A stretch of 64,000 nt of DNA, from NCBI RefSeq assembly GCF_024189315.1, contig NZ_JAIZEO010000005.1, positions 1-64,000 of the forward strand, read 5' to 3'. Numbering within the stretch: the first letter of the stretch is position 1; the number at the start of each line of letters is the position of its first letter. Under the pieces are notes generated by a model that worked only from the letters and a program-made list of their open reading frames with translations, did not search any database and had not been told where the DNA came from. Position numbers and translations under genes: made by a program. This document shows positions 17,074-26,447 of the stretch, in pieces. Source of the stretch: Halobacillus sp. A5 (lineage in GTDB: Bacteria; Bacillota; Bacilli; Bacillales; Halobacillaceae).

Positions 17074-17340
17074 TTACTCGCCTAATCCTTCATCTTTTGC
17101 TTTTTTTACAATAGCTTCTACTGCTTCATCAGCATCAGATCCTTCTGCAGTAAACTTAATTTCTGCACCATTAGGAATTCCCAGGGACATAACACCCATG
17201 ATGGATTTCATATTTACGGATTTTCCTTTGTACTCGATATTTACATCTGATTCGTACTGTCCCGCTACTTGTACAAGAGCAGTTGCCGGACGGGCATGCA
17301 CTCCGTCCGCTGCGGTAATATTCATCGTTTGTTCTGCCAT
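17074..17340 (-). CDS. ptsH: Phosphocarrier protein HPr
   Basis: HPr relays phosphate from enzyme I to the sugar EIIA domains and, phosphorylated on Ser46 by HprK, is the CcpA corepressor. The 88-residue protein has His15 in GVHARPA and Ser46 in NMKSIMGVM, so it is true HPr and not Crh. It lies 15 bases downstream of ptsG. A terminator follows and ptsI is absent, unlike the B. subtilis ptsGHI operon. Confidence 0.96.
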   Translation of the reverse strand: MAEQTMNITAADGVHARPATALVQVAGQYESDVNIEYKGKSVNMKSIMGVMSLGIPNGAEIKFTAEGSDADEAVEAIVKKAKDEGLGE

Positions 17341-17355
17341 GATAAATCTCTCCTT

Positions 17356-19395
17356 TTATTTTGTGATGGTAATAATATTCTCTGTATTATGATCCACTTC
17401 GCCTGCTGCTGTTACTTCAACCTGCTGACCTTCTTCAAGGTTTGTAAAGACTATTGGAGTAATAATAGAAGCAGCATTCTCGCTGACATAGTCGAGATCA
17501 ACTTCCATTAGCGTCTGTCCCTGCTTCACTTCTGTACCTTCTTCCACTTTAGAAGTGAAACCTTCGCCTTTAAGCTTCACAGTATCGATTCCGATATGAA
17601 TCAGGATCTCCATGCCGTTCTCAGCTTGAAGTCCAATAGCGTGCTTAGTAGGGAACACATTGAGTACTTTACCATTAATAGGCGAAACAATTTTACCATC
17701 AATCGGTTCAATTGCAAAGCCGTCCCCCATCATTTTACCAGAAAACACTTGGTCTGGTACTTCAGTAATCGGTAATACTTTACCCTTAATAGGGCTTACG
17801 AATTCTAGATCGGCGTCTGAAACCGGCGCTACGGCTCCCGCTTCAGCCGTGCTGTCTTTTACATCCTCTTCACGTTTACGAGGAGTTTTACCATCAATGA
17901 TGTCCTGCATTTGTCCGCGAAGGGTATCTGAGACTGGACCGTAAATGGCTTGAATGTTATTTCCAACTTCCATTACACCGGAAGCTCCAAGCTGTTTAAG
18001 ACGGTCTTTGTTTACACTTGATTTATCATTTACTGAAACTCTTAAACGAGTAATACATGCGTCCAGGTAACTGATGTTTTTCTCGCCACCCATTGCTTCC
18101 AGAATTTCAAATGGCAGATCATCTGCTTCACCACTATCTTCACCTGCATCAATAGCTTCATCCTCACGACCCGGGGTTGCAAGGTTAAACTTAAGAATTG
18201 CCCACCGGAAACCAAAGTAATAAATAACAGAGAAGATTAAACCAATGATGATAACCCACCACCAGTCGGTACGGTTAGGCATAATTCCAAAGAGAATAAA
18301 GTCAATTAGACCTCCTGAGAAGGTTTGACCAATCTTAACATTTAGTATTTCCATGGTCATAAACGAAAGTCCTGCAAAAACAGCGTGAATTCCAAACAGT
18401 ACAGGCGCAACAAATAAGAAAGAGAATTCAAGCGGCTCAGTAATCCCTGTTAAGAAAGAAGTTAAAGCAGCGGAAAGCATAATACCGCCAACAACCTTCT
18501 TACGTTCAGGTTTAGCTGTATGATAAATGGCCAGCGCTGCCGCTGGAAGTCCAAACATCATGAATGGGAATTTACCAACCATGAATGTACCCGCAGTGAA
18601 ATCAACGCCATCTGATAGTTGTTCAAAGAAAATAGTCTGGTCTCCGCGGACTATTTCACCCGCTGCATTTTCATACGTACCAAACTCAAACCAGAATGGA
18701 GAATAGAAAATATGGTGTAATCCAAAAGGAATTAGTGAACGTTCAATAACACCAAAGAAGAATGCTGAGATCGTCTGGTTGCCCTCCAGCATTAAGTGAG
18801 AAAGTGCGTTTAATCCGCTTTGAGCAAACGGCCATACAACAAGCATAATCATACCTAAGAAAATTGCGGAAAAAGCGGTAACAATCGGTACAAATCGTTT
18901 GCCGGCAAAGAAACCTAAAAACTGGGGCAATTCAATATTATAATATCGATTATATAAGGCGGCCGCCATAATACCGACGATAATACCGCCAAACACCCCG
19001 GTTTGTAATGTAGGTATCCCGAGAACTTCCGCATAGGCGGGATCAGAAGTCATGTCCCCATCTACATTTCCTAGTACACCCATAACCACGTTCATGATTA
19101 AGTAACCAATAATCGCAGCCAGCCCGGCGACTCCATCACCTTTAGCCAGCCCGATAGCAACACCAACGGCAAAGAGCAGCGGAAGGTTGTCAAAAACGAC
19201 TCCGCCGGCTTCTGCCATTACTTCAAGTAATGTCATTACCCATGGAGTAGTAAAAAACGGAACCTTGTCAGTAAAATCATCCTGAGCAAAACTCGTACCA
19301 AAAGCCAGCAATATACCGGCAGCTGGAAGTAAAGCAACAGGTGTCATCAACGCTTTACCTACCTTTTGCAAAGTACCAAAAGCATTCTTAAACAT
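17356..19395 (-). CDS. ptsG: PTS glucose-specific EIICBA
   Basis: This 679-residue fused permease imports and phosphorylates glucose. Domain order is EIIC (residues about 1-390, ten or so membrane helices, with the [12 protein letters not shown] motif), EIIB (about 425-505, phosphocysteine in [11 protein letters not shown]) and EIIA (about 535-660, phospho-His in [11 protein letters not shown]). The order C-B-A is that of B. subtilis PtsG. AAGGAGGAAAT precedes ATG. A long structured leader with a terminator and an antiterminator-like element lies between it and glcT. Confidence 0.96.
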   Translation of the reverse strand: MFKNAFGTLQKVGKALMTPVALLPAAGILLAFGTSFAQDDFTDKVPFFTTPWVMTLLEVMAEAGGVVFDNLPLLFAVGVAIGLAKGDGVAGLAAIIGYLIMNVVMGVLGNVDGDMTSDPAYAEVLGIPTLQTGVFGGIIVGIMAAALYNRYYNIELPQFLGFFAGKRFVPIVTAFSAIFLGMIMLVVWPFAQSGLNALSHLMLEGNQTISAFFFGVIERSLIPFGLHHIFYSPFWFEFGTYENAAGEIVRGDQTIFFEQLSDGVDFTAGTFMVGKFPFMMFGLPAAALAIYHTAKPERKKVVGGIMLSAALTSFLTGITEPLEFSFLFVAPVLFGIHAVFAGLSFMTMEILNVKIGQTFSGGLIDFILFGIMPNRTDWWWVIIIGLIFSVIYYFGFRWAILKFNLATPGREDEAIDAGEDSGEADDLPFEILEAMGGEKNISYLDACITRLRVSVNDKSSVNKDRLKQLGASGVMEVGNNIQAIYGPVSDTLRGQMQDIIDGKTPRKREEDVKDSTAEAGAVAPVSDADLEFVSPIKGKVLPITEVPDQVFSGKMMGDGFAIEPIDGKIVSPINGKVLNVFPTKHAIGLQAENGMEILIHIGIDTVKLKGEGFTSKVEEGTEVKQGQTLMEVDLDYVSENAASIITPIVFTNLEEGQQVEVTAAGEVDHNTENIITITK

Positions 19396-19429
19396 AAGTA
19401 TTTCCTCCTTGATTTTTTATAGTTGTGAC

Positions 19430-19645
19430 ACAAAAACAGCAATTGTCAGAAAAATAAAACGGTTTCATAATTTCGGAAACTGGAGGCGCCGCAGCTGCGA
19501 TAAAACAGCCCTGGCGCCGAAACAGTGATCGTCATTTGACCACAAAAAAGGCATGAGTACAAAGGTTCAATCATTACGAAACAGGGTACACCTCTCCCTT
19601 ATATCGTAACCATCAGATCCTTCGATACTCATGCCTGATCGTATC
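19430..19645 (-). promoter_or_regulatory. GlcT-type antitermination leader of ptsG
   Basis: On the minus strand GGCATGAGTA (about 19636-19627) pairs with TACTCATGCC (about 19559-19550), followed by TTTTTTG, giving a terminator. Inside its loop a smaller imperfect stem (GGTTACGA...TCGTAA...AACC enclosing GGG/CCC) has the form of a BglG-family RAT element. A further hairpin (GGCGCC...GCTG / CAGC...GGCGCC, about 19486-19520) lies between the terminator and ptsG. GlcT is encoded just upstream. The exact RAT is inferred, not folded. Confidence 0.65.
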
Positions 19646-19659
19646 AGTAACACGTAACG

Positions 19660-20502
19660 TTAAGATTTATTAGTTAGTCGCTGTAAATGAATCGTCAAAT
19701 AAATCGCTTCTGATTCATCTACTGGTTTATTCAGCTGTTTTTGCATCACTTTGATTAACTTCCAAGCTAAATTATAACACACAGGATACTCATTTTTCAA
19801 CATGTCAGCGAGACGAATTTCATCTCCAATGTTTTCGTCCTGATAGACACGGTCAATTGCCCTGTGGAGATGCTGGACAAGCCGATGATAATCAACGCTG
19901 TGTTTATCAATTGTAACACGCATTGTTTCTTCCACAATCTCCACGAGATTAGTAATGAGCTGATTATGGCGGTTTAATTCTCTTAATGTTTTATCCGTTA
20001 CTGCACTATGAATATGCAGGGCAATGAAGCCCACTTCCCCTTCAGGAAATTGCACTCCAAGATGATCAAAAACCATCGTAACGACTTCCATGGCAATTTG
20101 ATACTCTTTAGGGTACAGGGATTCGATTTCCGGCAGGAAGGGATTGGTAAAATGTAAGTTCTTTTGAGTCCGCTTTAGTGCAAATGCAAGGTGATCTGTT
20201 AACGCCACATGAATATGCTCATTTAATTCCTGTCCCATGCGTTTTTCAATATGAAACAGCAGATCATTCATGAAATTTATAAAACCTTCATCAATGTGCG
20301 GGACTAAATTCACATATTGCTGCTTTTCATTTTCATTTTTTAATAAAAATGTTTTGTCTGCTTTATTAAATGAAATGAAGTCACCTCTTTTTTTGCTGAA
20401 TCCAATACCCTTCCCAATAAGTACGACCTCCTGGTAGGATGGGTGCTTAGCGATGACCACATTATTATTTAGCACTTTATCTATCGTAATTTGTTCGTCC
20501 AT
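19660..20502 (-). CDS. glcT: Transcription antiterminator GlcT (BglG/SacY family)
   Basis: The 280-residue protein has an N-terminal RNA-binding CAT domain (residues about 5-60, ITIDKVLNNNVVIAK and VLIGKGIGFSKKRGD) followed by two PRD domains with the phosphorylatable His pairs (HIDEGF, EHIHVALTDHLAFAL; VGFIALHIHSA, YHRLVQHLHRAI, TIHLQRL). It binds the ptsG leader RNA to block termination when glucose is present. Adjacent ptsG makes GlcT more likely than another BglG member. Start ATG 20502. Confidence 0.92.
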   Translation of the reverse strand: MDEQITIDKVLNNNVVIAKHPSYQEVVLIGKGIGFSKKRGDFISFNKADKTFLLKNENEKQQYVNLVPHIDEGFINFMNDLLFHIEKRMGQELNEHIHVALTDHLAFALKRTQKNLHFTNPFLPEIESLYPKEYQIAMEVVTMVFDHLGVQFPEGEVGFIALHIHSAVTDKTLRELNRHNQLITNLVEIVEETMRVTIDKHSVDYHRLVQHLHRAIDRVYQDENIGDEIRLADMLKNEYPVCYNLAWKLIKVMQKQLNKPVDESEAIYLTIHLQRLTNKS

Positions 20503-20527
20503 ATTTGCTCCCCCACGTAATTTGACA

Positions 20528-20542
20528 AAAAAACGTTTTCAA
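20528..20542. promoter_or_regulatory. Possible cre (CcpA) site near glcT
   Basis: AAAAAACGTTTTCA matches the cre consensus TGWAANCGNTNWCA at most positions but lacks the leading TG on this strand. It lies about 30 bases upstream of the glcT start. Weak evidence. Confidence 0.35.
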
Positions 20543-20688
20543 TGTCTCAGTATCTACTATCGTATAATTGACTCCCAATTTTGACAACCTTCGTCTTAGG
20601 AAAAACAAAGTATTTTGTATAACATTATTTTCATTGTACAATCGTTATCGTGACTGCAAAGCCGTCTGCAGCCGAAAGGAGAAGAAAA

Positions 20689-21480
20689 ATGATTAAACTT
20701 TTCATAAGTGATCTAGATGGAACATTATTAGGTATGAATCACTATATTAAGCCCGAGGATACTCAAGCCTTAGTTGAATTAAATCACACTAAAGTAGAGT
20801 TGGCTGTAGCCTCCGGACGGATGGATCATGATATAACCCAGGTCCTCGATAAAGTTGGTGTAACAGGTCACCGCATCAGTCAAAATGGTGCTTTTGTATA
20901 TGATGTTAATAATAACTCCATTCATTCCAGATCTTTTGAAGCCGCTAAAGCGAAGGAAGTTATGAATTTCATAAAAGAAGAGCCAATGGTAAAAACTGTT
21001 TCCACAAAAGATAAAATTTATACAAGCGAGCATAATGAATGGGTTGATTTAATATCTTCGCAGCTCTTTCAGGATATTATTATCGAGCCTGCACTCATTA
21101 CTCAATTCGGTACTCACATTACCCCTTCAAAAATTACGCTGCATGGGAAAGAAGATGATGTTATCCTTGCTCACCGCCGTGTTCATAAGCAATTCGGCGA
21201 GCAGCTTGACAGCTTTATTTCTCACGAATCCTGTGTAGATATTATGCCTCAGATGATAAATAAAGGAAACGGAATAAAAGCGCTGCTTCACTCAATCGGA
21301 GTAAACCCTGATGAGACAGCCTGCATTGGGGATTCATTTAATGACCTCCCTATGTTTGAAGTCACGCCGCACAGCTATGCGATGTCTACCGCTCATCCGG
21401 ATGTTCAGAAAAAGGCAGCATACGTTGTTGACCATGTGTATGAAGCCATAGAAGATTTAAAAACTAAAGGATTATATTGA
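20689..21480 (+). CDS. Cof-type HAD-superfamily phosphatase
   Basis: The 263-residue hydrolase has HAD motif I FISDLDGTLLG (nucleophile Asp and acid Asp), motif II VASGR, and motif III/IV IGDSFNDLPMFE, with a C2-type cap between them, as in the Cof/YwpJ/YkrA sugar-phosphate phosphatases. I chose ATG 20689 because AAAGGAG stands 7 bases before it; an upstream in-frame start at 20650 lacks a site. Substrate unknown. It is divergent from glcT. Confidence 0.88.
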   Translation: MIKLFISDLDGTLLGMNHYIKPEDTQALVELNHTKVELAVASGRMDHDITQVLDKVGVTGHRISQNGAFVYDVNNNSIHSRSFEAAKAKEVMNFIKEEPMVKTVSTKDKIYTSEHNEWVDLISSQLFQDIIIEPALITQFGTHITPSKITLHGKEDDVILAHRRVHKQFGEQLDSFISHESCVDIMPQMINKGNGIKALLHSIGVNPDETACIGDSFNDLPMFEVTPHSYAMSTAHPDVQKKAAYVVDHVYEAIEDLKTKGLY

Positions 21481-21487
21481 GGAGACA

Positions 21488-21520
21488 GAGCGCCATGACT
21501 TTCTGAGGCGCTCTTTTTTT
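21488..21520 (+). terminator. Terminator of the HAD phosphatase gene
   Basis: GAGCGCC and GGCGCTC flank a 12-base loop and are followed by TTTTTTT. Confidence 0.88.
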
Positions 21521-21553
21521 GTGCGCATCTGCACTGAAATTTATGCACATTTA

Positions 21554-22363
21554 CTATTCAGTTACATATTCATCAATAAAACGATCGATCTCTTCAAAGG
21601 TGAATCCCTTCCGATACAACCCTGATTTGACTTTCTGCTTTAATTCATAGCCTTCCGACTTCCTCTCGTATTTACGCAGGAGTTTCTCCCCTTGAAAAAC
21701 GACCGCTTCCCACTCCTGGTTGTCTTCTTCTTCCGGAAGGCTGGATAATGCTTCCTTAATAACATCGCTGTTAAAACCCTTTTGCATAAGATGCTGCTGG
21801 GCATTTTGAATTTGCTGTTTTTGAGACTTTTTACGATCACTTCTAACTTTTTTTTCTGCTAGCTTTGCGGCTTTTTCTACTTGGAGAGCAAACGGAAATT
21901 CCATAATGGCTTCATCTGCAAGCGAAGCGTCAACTCCTTTTTCAATTAGCTCTTTTTTCAGCATTAGCGGCCCCTTAGTTGCCGTATTCATTCTGGTTCT
22001 CACCAAAGCTTTTGCAAACTCCAGATCATCCAGCAGCTTTTCTCTGTACAATCTTCGTATAATTTCTTCAATGTGTTCATCGTCTGTTTCTTTTTTCAGT
22101 AAAAAATCCCGAATTTCTTTCTCTGAACGCATTCTATAGCTTAAATAATTGATGGTTTGGGTATATACCTTATGTACGGTATCTTTTTGGATTAAAGCTT
22201 CGATGGTAGACTCTTCAAGCTCCTTATCCTTCTGGAGCGTATACTCAATTAAGATGTCTTCATCTACGCTGAAACCGTAGGCCTCCCCTTGACCTCGATC
22301 CAGGTAGATATTGTACCGATTCTTACTTTTTTTCTGAGTCGTGATCCGAGTGATTTTCGCCAT
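21554..22363 (-). CDS. recX: Recombination regulator RecX
   Basis: RecX binds RecA filaments and modulates recombination. The 269-residue protein has the repeated three-helix units of the family, e.g. ALNYLSYRMRSEKEI-like TINYLSYRMRSEKEIR, FLLKKETDDEHIEEII and LYREKLLDDLEFAKAL, then KGPLMLKKELIEKGVD. Its size agrees with Bacillus RecX (YfhG), and it stands next to yfhF as in B. subtilis. Start ATG 22363 with AAAGGGG upstream. Confidence 0.93.
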   Translation of the reverse strand: MAKITRITTQKKSKNRYNIYLDRGQGEAYGFSVDEDILIEYTLQKDKELEESTIEALIQKDTVHKVYTQTINYLSYRMRSEKEIRDFLLKKETDDEHIEEIIRRLYREKLLDDLEFAKALVRTRMNTATKGPLMLKKELIEKGVDASLADEAIMEFPFALQVEKAAKLAEKKVRSDRKKSQKQQIQNAQQHLMQKGFNSDVIKEALSSLPEEEDNQEWEAVVFQGEKLLRKYERKSEGYELKQKVKSGLYRKGFTFEEIDRFIDEYVTE

Positions 22364-22506
22364 AATACAAACACCCCTTTTCCATTATTGTAGCACGGCT
22401 TCCTATTACTCGGTCACGTGTAAGAATCGTTAATTGTAATGTTAAATGTGTTTATTGATATGAAGGATAGGATTAAGATTTAATTGTGACCAAGGAGGCT
22501 CACCTC

Positions 22507-23412
22507 ATGAATATTGCGATTACTGGTGGAACAGGATTTGTAGGTCAAACGCTTACGAATGCACTGATTGAAGAAGGTCACCATGTGTACATATTAACGA
22601 GAAACCCCGATAAACATCATGATACAAACCACATAACGTTTGTCGGCTGGTTGAAGGAAGAATTCTCACCGTGGGAGGAACTGCCCGAGATACACGCTTT
22701 TGTCAACCTGGCGGGAGAGTCTTTAAACAGCGGACGCTGGACGGAGGAAAAGAAACGATCCATTATGAACAGCCGCATCGATGCCACAGAAGGGGTACTC
22801 GAAATTATAGAAAAATCACATACCAAACCAGGAGTGTTAGTCAACGCGTCAGCTGTTGGATATTATGGGAATTCAAAGACTAAAACCTTCACTGAAGAAA
22901 CAACCAAACCGGGTAATGACTTTTTAGCCAGTGTTGTCGAGGAGTGGGAGAAGCGTGCGGTCAAGGCATCAGATTTAAATGTTAGAACCGTGTTTGTCCG
23001 ATTTGGAATTATTCTAGGAGAAGAAGGTGCCTTACCGAAGATGATCATTCCCTATCGACTAATGGCAGGGGGAAATCTTGGCTCCGGAGAACAATGGATG
23101 TCATGGGTGCATATAGATGATGCAGCGGGCTTGATTCAGTTTGCGATAAAAGAAGAAAAGCTCCAGGGACCATTAAATGGTACTGCCCCTCATCCAATGA
23201 GGAATAAAGACTTTGGTCAAATTTTAGGAGAAGTTCTTAATCGTCCTCACTGGATTCCGGCTCCGGCGTTCGCTCTCAAAACTGCACTTGGAGAAATGAG
23301 CACACTGCTGCTTGACGGACAATCTGTAATGCCTAAAAAAGCAGTCGAACATGGATACTCATTTAAGTATCCTGAGCTCAAACCAGCATTGCAATCAATC
23401 TTAGACGAATAG
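22507..23412 (+). CDS. yfhF: YfhF-like NAD(P)-binding epimerase (TIGR01777 family)
   Basis: The 301-residue extended SDR has GGTGFVGQTL near the N-terminus (Rossmann loop), NLAGESLNSGRWTEEKK, a catalytic region VNASAVGYYG and the C-terminal DUF1731-like part VMPKKAVEHGYSFKYP. These mark the TIGR01777 sugar-epimerase-like family, B. subtilis YfhF. ATG 22507 follows AAGGAGGCTCACCTC; the longer ORF start at 22486 has no ribosome site. It is divergent from recX. The substrate is unknown. Confidence 0.88.
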   Translation: MNIAITGGTGFVGQTLTNALIEEGHHVYILTRNPDKHHDTNHITFVGWLKEEFSPWEELPEIHAFVNLAGESLNSGRWTEEKKRSIMNSRIDATEGVLEIIEKSHTKPGVLVNASAVGYYGNSKTKTFTEETTKPGNDFLASVVEEWEKRAVKASDLNVRTVFVRFGIILGEEGALPKMIIPYRLMAGGNLGSGEQWMSWVHIDDAAGLIQFAIKEEKLQGPLNGTAPHPMRNKDFGQILGEVLNRPHWIPAPAFALKTALGEMSTLLLDGQSVMPKKAVEHGYSFKYPELKPALQSILDE

Positions 23413-23475
23413 GCTTCAATTAATTTCTATCCCGCTTAAGTTTTAAAAAAGCAGAAATATATCTATAATTCAGGT

Positions 23476-23504
23476 ACGGAAGCTGCCACTTCCGTTCTTT
23501 TTTA
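23476..23504 (+). terminator. Terminator of yfhF
   Basis: GGAAG and CTTCC flank a short loop and are followed by GTTCTTTTTT. The stem is short. Confidence 0.6.
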
Positions 23505-23563
23505 TGCTCTAGTTTTCTAATTTAGAAGTATAATATAGAGAAGACGAATTGAGGAGGCCGCTT

Positions 23564-24682
23564 GTGCACACGTTCATTAAAAATGTCAGGATCCACCCTA
23601 TTACTACTCCCTTTATAGAACAGGGCTGTATCCACATAAAGGATGGAAAGATCAAAGAATTCGGAAAAAACATAGCTGTACCCGAGAAAGCGGAAATCAT
23701 CGATGGAGAAGGACGACAATTATTTCCCGGGTTTATTGACATTCACACCCATTTAGGGTTATATGACGAAGGGACAGGCTGGGCCGGAAGTGATGCGAAC
23801 GAAACAATTGAAGCGACCACTCCCCATCTTCGAGCGATCGATGGAGCCCACCCTTTCGACCCAGCCTTCTTCCATGCTAGAAAAGCAGGAGTCACGACCG
23901 CTCATATTATGCCGGGAAGCGCAAATATTATCGGCGGCACTACTTCAGTTATTAAAACAGTAGGTCACTCAATAAATGATATGGTCATTAAAGAAACAGC
24001 CGGATTAAAGATGGCACTGGGCGAGAACCCAAAACGGGTTCATTCCCCTTCAAAAAATGCATCGATAACCAGGCTCGGAATTATGGGAACATTGAGAGAA
24101 ACTTTCTATCATGCTCCTAATTGCAATCCTGATGACCTTCGTGTCCAACCTATTCTTAAAGCTTTAAGAAAAGAAATTCCAGTCCGTATCCACGCTCATC
24201 GCGCCGATGATATTGTTACAGCTCTCCGTTTTGCTGATGAATTTGATTTAGACTTAAGAATTGAACATTGTACTGAAGGACATTTAATCGCTGATAAACT
24301 TACCGGCCGCAACTTACAGGTATCTGTCGGTCCAACATTAACCCGTATGTCTAAAATAGAGCTCCGTAATAAAACCTGGCAGACGTATAAGGTTTTACAT
24401 GAACACGGGATACAGGTATCCGTAATGACCGATCATCCTTATACCCCTATACAATACTTGAACATATGTGCTGCATTAGCTACCAGGGAGGGGTTTCCGT
24501 TAGAAGATGCTTTACGCGGGATAACGATCACCCCCGCTAAAAATTTAGGTGTGGATCACCGTGTGGGTTCGATAGAAAAAGGAAAAGATGCTGACCTTGT
24601 TTTATGGAGCGGCCACCCCTTCGAATTTATGTCAGTGCCGCTCTGGACAATGATCGACGGAGAGATTGTATACAAGAAGTAA
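23564..24682 (+). CDS. Amidohydrolase (imidazolonepropionase-like)
   Basis: The 372-residue protein has the metal-dependent amidohydrolase plan: FPGFIDIHTHLGL near residue 58, HAHRADDI (His) and RIEHCTEGH (His), and MTDHPYTP (Asp), with a small N- and C-terminal beta domain ending KGKDADLVLWSGHPFE. It resembles COG1228 imidazolonepropionase-related hydrolases, but no hut genes are near, so the substrate is open. The start is GTG 23564, 6 bases after GAGGAGG. A terminator follows. Confidence 0.85.
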   Translation: MHTFIKNVRIHPITTPFIEQGCIHIKDGKIKEFGKNIAVPEKAEIIDGEGRQLFPGFIDIHTHLGLYDEGTGWAGSDANETIEATTPHLRAIDGAHPFDPAFFHARKAGVTTAHIMPGSANIIGGTTSVIKTVGHSINDMVIKETAGLKMALGENPKRVHSPSKNASITRLGIMGTLRETFYHAPNCNPDDLRVQPILKALRKEIPVRIHAHRADDIVTALRFADEFDLDLRIEHCTEGHLIADKLTGRNLQVSVGPTLTRMSKIELRNKTWQTYKVLHEHGIQVSVMTDHPYTPIQYLNICAALATREGFPLEDALRGITITPAKNLGVDHRVGSIEKGKDADLVLWSGHPFEFMSVPLWTMIDGEIVYKK

Positions 24683-24686
24683 CCCT

Positions 24687-24720
24687 TTTAAAGGTTTTGA
24701 CAAACGTCAAAGCCTTTTTT
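24687..24720 (+). terminator. Terminator of the amidohydrolase gene
   Basis: AAAGGtTTTGAC and GTCAAAgCCTTT form a stem around AAAC followed by a T-run. Confidence 0.85.
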
Positions 24721-24895
24721 CTATGACACACTTTTCCCCAGCACATTCAAACACACAATAATGTTTTCATTTCTATTAAAACGTGTATAGTTAGTTACAC
24801 AAAACTTACACAAAATTCGCAAAATTAAATATATATTGTTGAAGTTCCTCTTCAGCAATTTATATAAAATTTAAAAATTTTAAAGGAGTGGAAAC

Positions 24896-25696
24896 ATGTC
24901 AAAATTATTTTCGATGCTGGGAATTGTCGTTTTGTTTATTGGATTGTTCGCCTCTGTTTCTTACGCTGACGGTCACGAGGATACCGCAATGGTCCGTATT
25001 CTTCACGCTTCCCCTGATGCTCCTGCAGTAGATGTGTACGTGAATGAGGACTCTGTCGTAGACGGCGCAGAATTTAAAGATGCTACAGACTACATGGAAC
25101 TTCCAGCAGGTGATCACTCAGTGGAAATTTATGCTGAAGGAACAATGGGTGAAGAAGACCCCGTTTTATCTACGGATGTAAGCGTAGAAGGTGGAATGGC
25201 TTATACTGTCGCTGCAGCTAATACGGTAGACAATTTGGAATTAGAAGCATTTGAAGATTCCATGGAAGCTGAAGACGGGCTGGCGAAGCTCCGTGTGGGC
25301 CATCTTATTCCAGAGGGTCCAGCGGTTGATGTTGGTGAAATGGAAGGCGATGCGATCTTTTCTGGGGCTGAATTTCCTTCAGCTTCTGATTATGAAGATC
25401 TCGAAGCAGGTACCTATGACTTAGAAGTTCGTACTGAAGAGGGAGATCAGCTGCTTGATTTATCTGGAACTGAAATAGAAGAAGGGAATGTATATAGTGC
25501 CTTCGCTGTAGGGACTGCCGATTCTCCAGAAATTCTCCTGCTGCAGGATAATGAAGAAATGCCAAGTGAAATGCCTGCTACAGGAATGGGAGGAACATCT
25601 GAAACGGGAACAACCCCTGTACTATATGCAGGTCTTCTCGGAGTTCTAGCAATGTGCGCAGGATTGATTTTGTTTCGCAAACGCCAAGAAGCGTAG
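24896..25696 (+). CDS. Secreted wall-anchored protein with two DUF4397 domains
   Basis: The 266-residue product has a signal peptide (residues 1-24, cleavage near SYADG), two related domains (about 30-115, RILHASPDAPAVDVYVNE; about 125-215, LRVGHLIPEGPAVDV) and a C-terminal sorting signal: MPATG (about 226-230), a hydrophobic helix and RKRQEA. It is strongly acidic, as expected for an exposed protein of a halophile. AAGGAGTGG precedes ATG. The class F sortase gene begins 2 bases after its stop, so the pair is probably an enzyme and its dedicated substrate. Its biological role is unknown. Confidence 0.82.
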   Translation: MSKLFSMLGIVVLFIGLFASVSYADGHEDTAMVRILHASPDAPAVDVYVNEDSVVDGAEFKDATDYMELPAGDHSVEIYAEGTMGEEDPVLSTDVSVEGGMAYTVAAANTVDNLELEAFEDSMEAEDGLAKLRVGHLIPEGPAVDVGEMEGDAIFSGAEFPSASDYEDLEAGTYDLEVRTEEGDQLLDLSGTEIEEGNVYSAFAVGTADSPEILLLQDNEEMPSEMPATGMGGTSETGTTPVLYAGLLGVLAMCAGLILFRKRQEA

Positions 25697-25698
25697 AA

Positions 25699-26352
25699 AT
25701 GAAACCATTTATTGGTTCACTGATTCTCGGTTTCCTTGTCTTCTTTGTCAGCTTTCAATGGCTTCAGGACAAACCTTCAGAAGGGGCCAGGGTCATTTCA
25801 ACTTCCGATTTTGAAGAAACGACTAAAGCGGAAAAAGATAATATCCCTCGAGAAGTAGAAAAAAATACTACTTTAAACGATGACGAGTCTTCCTATAAAG
25901 GCATTACCCCTGTCAAAATTGAAATACCTGCTATTAATGTCTCAGCCCCTGTAACGCAGGAGGGATTAACTGAAGAAGGCGGGATGGACGTTCCTGATAA
26001 TGATAAAGACGTGGGGTGGTTTGAGCCAGGTACGAAGCCCGGTGATGCCGGGAATGCTGTCCTCGCCGGGCACGTTGACAGTTACAAAGGACCGGCAGTC
26101 TTTTTCGATTTAGAAAAACTGAAAACCGGAGACGACATCCGCATCCACGGGGATCATACTCTGCTAACTTTTGAAGTAGAAAGAGTGGTCGCTTATCCTG
26201 CTGACGAAGCTCCGGTCAGAAAGATTTTCGGCTCTTCTGATACTCCTTCACTTAACGTAATTACGTGTACAGGATGGTATGACCAGGAAGCCGAAACTCA
26301 CCAGGACCGACTTGTCGTTTACACAAAATTAACCGGTCAAAAAGGTGCTTAA
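25699..26352 (+). CDS. Class F sortase
   Basis: The 217-residue protein has an N-terminal membrane anchor (residues about 4-20), a linker and a sortase domain (about 80-215). Catalytic residues are visible: His in VLAGHVDSY, Cys in NVITCTGWY and Arg in HQDRLVVYT. The motif VGWFEPGTKPGDAGNAV before the His is typical of class F (formerly subfamily 5) sortases. ATG 25699 lies 2 bases after the substrate gene and has only a weak site (AAGAAG), suggesting translational coupling. An alternative earlier start would overlap the substrate gene. Confidence 0.85.
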   Translation: MKPFIGSLILGFLVFFVSFQWLQDKPSEGARVISTSDFEETTKAEKDNIPREVEKNTTLNDDESSYKGITPVKIEIPAINVSAPVTQEGLTEEGGMDVPDNDKDVGWFEPGTKPGDAGNAVLAGHVDSYKGPAVFFDLEKLKTGDDIRIHGDHTLLTFEVERVVAYPADEAPVRKIFGSSDTPSLNVITCTGWYDQEAETHQDRLVVYTKLTGQKGA

Positions 26353-26447
26353 ATACAGTAAAATTTAACAAAAAAAATTTACAAAACGCCTATTCCTTTT
26401 TACTGAGAAATCGATTAAAATAATCTTACTATAACATGTAGTAATGT

